Shown piece after piece: positions 60,341 to 64,000 of a stretch of 64,000 bases of DNA; the stretch's first letter is position 1; every line of letters starts with the position of its first letter. The stretch covers positions 124,001-188,000 of the forward strand of contig JAHEZL010000002.1 in assembly GCA_023251095.1 (NCBI GenBank), given 5' to 3'. The notes beneath the pieces are model-generated. The model saw only the letters and a list, made by a program, of their open reading frames with translations. It ran no database searches and was not told where the DNA came from. The position numbers and the translations under genes were made by a program. The stretch is from Flavobacteriales bacterium. Its GTDB lineage: Bacteria; Bacteroidota; Bacteroidia; Flavobacteriales_C; GCA-002722245.

Positions 60341-60423
60341 GCGGTAAATTTAATTTTTTAATGGGAGAAAAAAGAGAGAAAAAATCCTTTGATCCTTAAA
60401 TCAAGTTAATCAAGGTTCAGACA

Positions 60424-60465
60424 AAAGAGATTGCTTCATTTTTGAGCACAAAAATCTCGCAAGGA
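60424..60465 (-). repeat. second copy of the CATTGCGA/GAAGCAA element end
   Basis: On the minus strand this stretch reads CCTTGCGAGATTTTTGTGCTCAAAAATGAAGCAATCTC. It matches the left end of the element at 57047-57200 over about 42 bases with five or six differences, and lies between the M48 and sdhB genes, outside both. It also contains the small stem TTTTTGTGCTCAAAAA. Confidence 0.65.
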
Positions 60466-60482
60466 CGAACTGTGTGGAACAA

Positions 60483-60512
60483 AAAAATCCCCGAATTTCT
60501 CCGGGGATTTTT
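60483..60512 (-). terminator. intrinsic terminator downstream of sdhB
   Basis: On the minus strand AAAAATCCCCG (60502-60512) pairs with CGGGGATTTTT (60483-60493) around an 8-nt loop, continuing as TT. It lies 16 bases after the sdhB stop and ends the sdhCAB transcript. Confidence 0.88.
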
Positions 60513-60528
60513 ACTAAAATATTTATTC

Positions 60529-61290
60529 TTATTTCTCTGAAGCAGCAGTTGCCACAGCAAATTCTCTGTTCAATCTAGCGATGTTCTCCAATGAAATTCC
60601 TTTAGGACATTCAATCTCGCAAGCACCAGTGTTGGTACAGCTTCCAAAGCCCTCCTCATCCATTTGGTTCACCATGCTGATCACACGTTCTTTCGCTTCC
60701 GCTTTTCCTTGTGGCAATAAAGACAACTGAGAAACTTTTGCAGAAACAAATAACATTGCAGAACCATTTTTACAAGTAGCTACACAAGCACCGCAACCGA
60801 TACAAGCCGCTGCTTCAAAAGCTTTGTCGGCATCTACTTTAGGTACAGGTAAGTTATTTGCATCCTGTGCATTTCCTGTATTTACAGAGATGTATCCACC
60901 TTTTGAAATAATTCTGTCGAAAGCAGAACGATCTACTACTAAGTCTTTCACCACAGGGAAAGCCGCAGCTCTCCATGGCTCAACAACAATAGTGTCGCCA
61001 TCTTTAAATGAACGCATGTGCAACTGACAAGTTGTAACGCCGTTGTTCGGACCATGGGCTCTACCGTTAATATGCATGCTGCATGCTCCGCAAATTCCTT
61101 CGCGACAGTCGTGATCGAAAGCAACAGGCTCTTGTCCTTCTGTGATTAGTTTTTCGTTTAAAACGTCGAACATTTCAAGGAAAGACATATCCGGAGAGAT
61201 ATCAGAAACCGGATAAGTAACCAGTTCTCCTTTTTGTTCGGCGTTTTTCTGGCGCCAAACTTTCAATGATAAATTCATGTTTCCGCTCAT
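60529..61290 (-). CDS. sdhB: succinate dehydrogenase/fumarate reductase iron-sulfur subunit
   Basis: A 253-aa electron-transfer subunit. The [2Fe-2S] site is [14 protein letters not shown] with C62, C67, C70 and a fourth Cys at 88. The [4Fe-4S] and [3Fe-4S] sites use [16 protein letters not shown] and [18 protein letters not shown], spanning residues about 155-230. The Thr-x-Thr context of the third cluster is normal. It relays electrons from SdhA to the quinone site in SdhC. It is the last gene of the sdhC-sdhA-sdhB operon, with a terminator 16 bases after its stop. The FMR-type Bacteroidota enzyme uses menaquinone. Confidence 0.97.
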   Translation of the reverse strand: MSGNMNLSLKVWRQKNAEQKGELVTYPVSDISPDMSFLEMFDVLNEKLITEGQEPVAFDHDCREGICGACSMHINGRAHGPNNGVTTCQLHMRSFKDGDTIVVEPWRAAAFPVVKDLVVDRSAFDRIISKGGYISVNTGNAQDANNLPVPKVDADKAFEAAACIGCGACVATCKNGSAMLFVSAKVSQLSLLPQGKAEAKERVISMVNQMDEEGFGSCTNTGACEIECPKGISLENIARLNREFAVATAASEK

Positions 61291-61297
61291 AGTGCTA

Positions 61298-63313
61298 TTA
61301 TTTATAAGAACGTTGTGATATTTTGATCACTTCGTATTTCAATTCTTCTTTGTGCAATTCAAAGTTGTTCATGCTTTTGTATTCCCAGGCAGAAACGTAC
61401 ATGAAATCTTTGTCGTTACGTTTTGCTTCTCCTTCTTGTTCTCCTTCTGTTTCAGCAGATTCTTCACGGAAGTGACCACCACAGGATTCAACGCGGTTTA
61501 AAGCATCGATACACATCAATTCTCCCAGTTCAAGGAAGTCGGCAACTCTACCGGCTTTCTCCAATTCAGGATTGAATTCATTGGCTTCACCTGTTACACG
61601 AACATTTGCCCAGAAATCTTTTTGTAAGGCACGTATATCTTCAATGGCTTGTTTCAAACCAGCGTCGTTACGCGCCATTCCACATTTGTCCCACATAATT
61701 TTTCCTAAACGTTTGTGGAAGTGATCCACAGATTTAGTTCCTTTTATAGAGAAAAATTTATTGATTCTTTCTTTCACGTCATTCTCAGCAGTTTCAAATG
61801 CTTCGTGTGAAGTAGGAATTGCCTTGGTTCTGATTTCGTTGGATAAGTAAGCTCCGATAGTGTATGGAATTACGAAGTATCCATCGGCCAATCCCTGCAT
61901 CAAAGCAGAAGCTCCTAAACGGTTAGCGCCATGGTCAGAGAAATTGGCTTCACCTAAAGCGTATAAACCGGGAACAGTAGTCATTAAGTTGTAATCCACC
62001 CAGATTCCACCCATAGTGTAATGCACCGCAGGGTAAATCATCATTGGCATTTCGTAAGGATCTTCTCCTGTAATTTGTTTGTACATGTCGAAGAGGTTAC
62101 CGTATTTCTCTTTCACCACTTCTTTACCTAAAGCATGTAATTGCTCTTCAGTAGGATTTTGAATTCCTTTTACCAAAGCTTCTTGCTTACCGTATTTGTA
62201 TTTCATGTTGGAAGCGAAGTCGAGGTAAACCGCTTCTCCTGTTTTGTTGATGCCAAAACCGGCATCACATCTTTCTTTTGCAGCACGTGACGCAACGTCG
62301 CGTGGTACTAAGTTTCCAAACGCAGGATATCTTCTTTCCAAATAATAATCTCTGTCGTCTTCAGCGATATCGATGGCTTTTTTCTTGCCTTCGCGAATCG
62401 CTATGCAATCTTCTTTTTTCTTAGGCACCCAGATTCTTCCGTCGTTACGAAGTGACTCACTCATCAAGGTTAATTTCGATTGGTGATCTCCTGAAACAGG
62501 AATACAGGTCGGGTGAATTTGTGTGTAGCAAGGGTTTCCGAAGAAAGCTCCTTTTTTATGTGCCTTCCATGCAGCTGTAACGTTGGATCCCATTGCATTG
62601 GTAGACAAGTAGAAAACATTACCGTAACCACCTGTACAAAGAAGTACAGCATGTCCGAAATGTCTTTCTAATTCTCCGTTGATTAAATTTCTTGCGATGA
62701 TACCACGTGCTTTACCATCGATAGTCACTACTTCCAGCATTTCGTGGCGTGCGAACAACTCCACATTGCCTAAACCAACCTGACGTTGCAAAGCGCTATA
62801 AGCACCTAATAGCAATTGTTGTCCGGTTTGTCCTGCAGCGTAAAAAGTACGTTGTACCTGAGTTCCACCGAAAGAACGGTTGCTCAGCATACCTCCGTAT
62901 TCGCGCGCCAATGGCACACCTTGTGCAACACATTGGTCGATGATGCTGCCACTCACTTCCGCCAAACGGTGAACGTTGGCTTCGCGAGCACGGTAGTCGC
63001 CACCTTTAATTGTATCGTAAAACAAACGGTAAACAGAGTCACCGTCGTTTTGATAATTTTTTGCAGCATTGATTCCACCTTGCGCAGCGATAGAGTGCGC
63101 ACGACGAGGAGAATCCTGAAAGCAAAATACTTTTACTTTATAGCCCATTTCCGCCAATGAAGCAGCAGCAGCAGCACCGGCCAAACCTGAACCTACCACT
63201 ACAATTTCCAAAGAGCGTTTGTTGGCAGGGTTTACCAGAGGAATGGTAGATTTATACTTCTCCCATTTTTTGTCCAAGGGACCTTCCGGAATTTTAGAAT
63301 CTAATTTTGACAT
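61298..63313 (-). CDS. sdhA: succinate dehydrogenase/fumarate reductase flavoprotein subunit
   Basis: A 671-aa flavoprotein oxidising succinate to fumarate (or the reverse). The FAD-binding GSGLAG is at residues 41-46 and the covalent flavin His at 73 in [10 protein letters not shown]. Catalytic-region segments [26 protein letters not shown] and the Arg-containing [13 protein letters not shown] are in place. The C-terminal acidic stretch [14 protein letters not shown] is a lineage-specific insert. The length and [20 protein letters not shown] match the long SdhA/FrdA of Bacteroidota type B enzymes. It lies 7 bases before sdhB and about 31 after sdhC. Confidence 0.97.
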   Translation of the reverse strand: MSKLDSKIPEGPLDKKWEKYKSTIPLVNPANKRSLEIVVVGSGLAGAAAAASLAEMGYKVKVFCFQDSPRRAHSIAAQGGINAAKNYQNDGDSVYRLFYDTIKGGDYRAREANVHRLAEVSGSIIDQCVAQGVPLAREYGGMLSNRSFGGTQVQRTFYAAGQTGQQLLLGAYSALQRQVGLGNVELFARHEMLEVVTIDGKARGIIARNLINGELERHFGHAVLLCTGGYGNVFYLSTNAMGSNVTAAWKAHKKGAFFGNPCYTQIHPTCIPVSGDHQSKLTLMSESLRNDGRIWVPKKKEDCIAIREGKKKAIDIAEDDRDYYLERRYPAFGNLVPRDVASRAAKERCDAGFGINKTGEAVYLDFASNMKYKYGKQEALVKGIQNPTEEQLHALGKEVVKEKYGNLFDMYKQITGEDPYEMPMMIYPAVHYTMGGIWVDYNLMTTVPGLYALGEANFSDHGANRLGASALMQGLADGYFVIPYTIGAYLSNEIRTKAIPTSHEAFETAENDVKERINKFFSIKGTKSVDHFHKRLGKIMWDKCGMARNDAGLKQAIEDIRALQKDFWANVRVTGEANEFNPELEKAGRVADFLELGELMCIDALNRVESCGGHFREESAETEGEQEGEAKRNDKDFMYVSAWEYKSMNNFELHKEELKYEVIKISQRSYK

Positions 63314-63344
63314 ATCTTATTATCTAATGTTCAGTATATAAATC

Positions 63345-64000
63345 TTAATCAATAAAGCCTAAGTGAAAGGCAATCGGCATTGCAGCGAAAAGCAAAGGAA
63401 CGATGATGGCAAACCAAAATCCTGCTGCTTTAATCATTGGTGTATATTTTTTGTGGTTCAATCCCAAAGATTGAAAAGCCGATTGGAAGCCATGCATTAA
63501 GTGGTAAGAAAGAGAAATGATACCCACTAAGTAAATCGCAACGAAATACCATTCAGCAAAAACGATTTTCATTTTTTCAAACGAGTTATGCTCTTCACCT
63601 GAAAACACCGCTTGTTTTGTAGGTATCCAGAAGTTTGCCATGTGCACAACCAAGAACAATAAAAGCAAAGAACCTAAAATCCCCATAGAGCGGGAATACC
63701 ATTTACTGCTATCATTGGAAGGAGGAACAGCATATTTTACCGGACGCGCCTTATTGTTTTGTATGGTAAGAATTAAGGATTGTACCATATGCAGTACAAG
63801 TCCAAAGAACAATCCTACTTCCATTATTCTTATAATAATGTTATGTGCCATGAAATTTGCTGCTGTATTAAAAGTTGCGCCGTGGTCAGGGACAAACACC
63901 AAAGAGTTGATTGTCACGTGAATTACCAGGAAGGAAATTAAAAACAAGCCTGTCAATGCCATTACATATTTCTTGGCTATTGACGACGTAAATAATTCTG
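63345..64000 (-). CDS. sdhC: succinate dehydrogenase cytochrome b subunit, partial (5' end outside window)
   Basis: The frame remains open to the right edge. Upstream of the internal Met at 63962 it reads ELFTSSIAKKYVMALTGLF, the usual start region of type B SdhC, so the true start lies beyond 64000. About 218 residues are visible, with five transmembrane helices and conserved His residues in FLISFLVIHVTINSL, LFFGLVLHMVQSLIL and YHLMHGFQSAFQSLGLNHK that would bind the two hemes. It anchors SdhA and SdhB and passes electrons to menaquinone. It opens the operon within this window. Confidence 0.92.
   Translation of the reverse strand, partial: ELFTSSIAKKYVMALTGLFLISFLVIHVTINSLVFVPDHGATFNTAANFMAHNIIIRIMEVGLFFGLVLHMVQSLILTIQNNKARPVKYAVPPSNDSSKWYSRSMGILGSLLLLFLVVHMANFWIPTKQAVFSGEEHNSFEKMKIVFAEWYFVAIYLVGIISLSYHLMHGFQSAFQSLGLNHKKYTPMIKAAGFWFAIIVPLLFAAMPIAFHLGFID

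Noticed and set aside
63345-63962. sdhC starting at the internal Met at 63962
   Set aside because: The frame remains open upstream and encodes the conserved LFTSSIAKKYVMAL region, so the true start is beyond the window.

Overview
The window reads as a chromosomal segment of a Bacteroidota bacterium, most likely a gliding or environmental member of the Flavobacteriales/Sphingobacteriales-Chitinophagales side. Supporting signs: a type IX secretion (T9SS) type A C-terminal domain, a 3068-residue SprB-repeat adhesin coupled to a PorP/SprF-family gene, an ATP synthase cluster led by bactofilin and AtpZ and lacking beta/epsilon, a succinylornithine-type ArgF', three-gene succinate dehydrogenase, promoters of the TTTG-N18-20-TAnnTTTG type, and few Shine-Dalgarno sequences. 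No rRNA, prophage, insertion sequence or CRISPR array was seen. One tRNA (Leu, CAA) is present.

Layout. Positions 1-30193 are entirely on the minus strand. In transcription order they are: a lamin-tail secreted protein; hicA-hicB; argH-argF'; bactofilin-AtpZ-small membrane protein-atpB-E-F-H-A-G; a CDP-sugar/glycan operon (rfbF, rfbG, SDR, GT2, SGNH membrane protein); an NtrY-like kinase with a ROK kinase; enoyl-CoA hydratase; and an envelope operon (T9SS adhesin, flippase, dut, nucleotidyltransferase, TPR lipoprotein, DUF4292 lipoprotein cut by the left edge). asd and a lipoprotein gene follow on plus, then prs-rplY-pth on minus. From 34686 to 57045 everything is on plus: tRNA-Leu, a PAS kinase, a small membrane protein, dCMP deaminase, a C-terminal processing protease, an RluB-type pseudouridine synthase, an AsmA-like protein, a second histidine kinase, hemW, an Lrp/AsnC regulator, a lipoprotein, a SET protein, the giant adhesin and porP/sprF. 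From 57202 to the right edge genes are on minus: three tandem AIM24/TIGR00266 paralogs behind an M48 protease, then sdhB, sdhA and sdhC (cut by the right edge).

How the genes work together. Much of the window is core metabolism and energy (F1Fo ATP synthase, succinate dehydrogenase, arginine, aspartate-family and PRPP synthesis, translation support). It is interleaved with surface biology: LPS/O-antigen precursor synthesis, flippase, T9SS cargo and lipoproteins.

Main points for a second look: (1) in the giant adhesin the second and third cysteines of each SprB repeat are kept or lost together, implying a repeat-specific disulfide; (2) a terminator-like hairpin sits just after atpE inside the ATP synthase operon, and a consensus promoter sits just before atpB; (3) several families of intergenic palindromes lie directly at gene 3' ends; (4) three tandem AIM24 paralogs share an apparent operon with an M48 protease; (5) ArgF' has Ala at the position that decides acetyl- versus succinylornithine; (6) a CDP-4-keto-6-deoxyglucose branch lacks RfbH. 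All family assignments come from reading motifs by eye; no database search was run.
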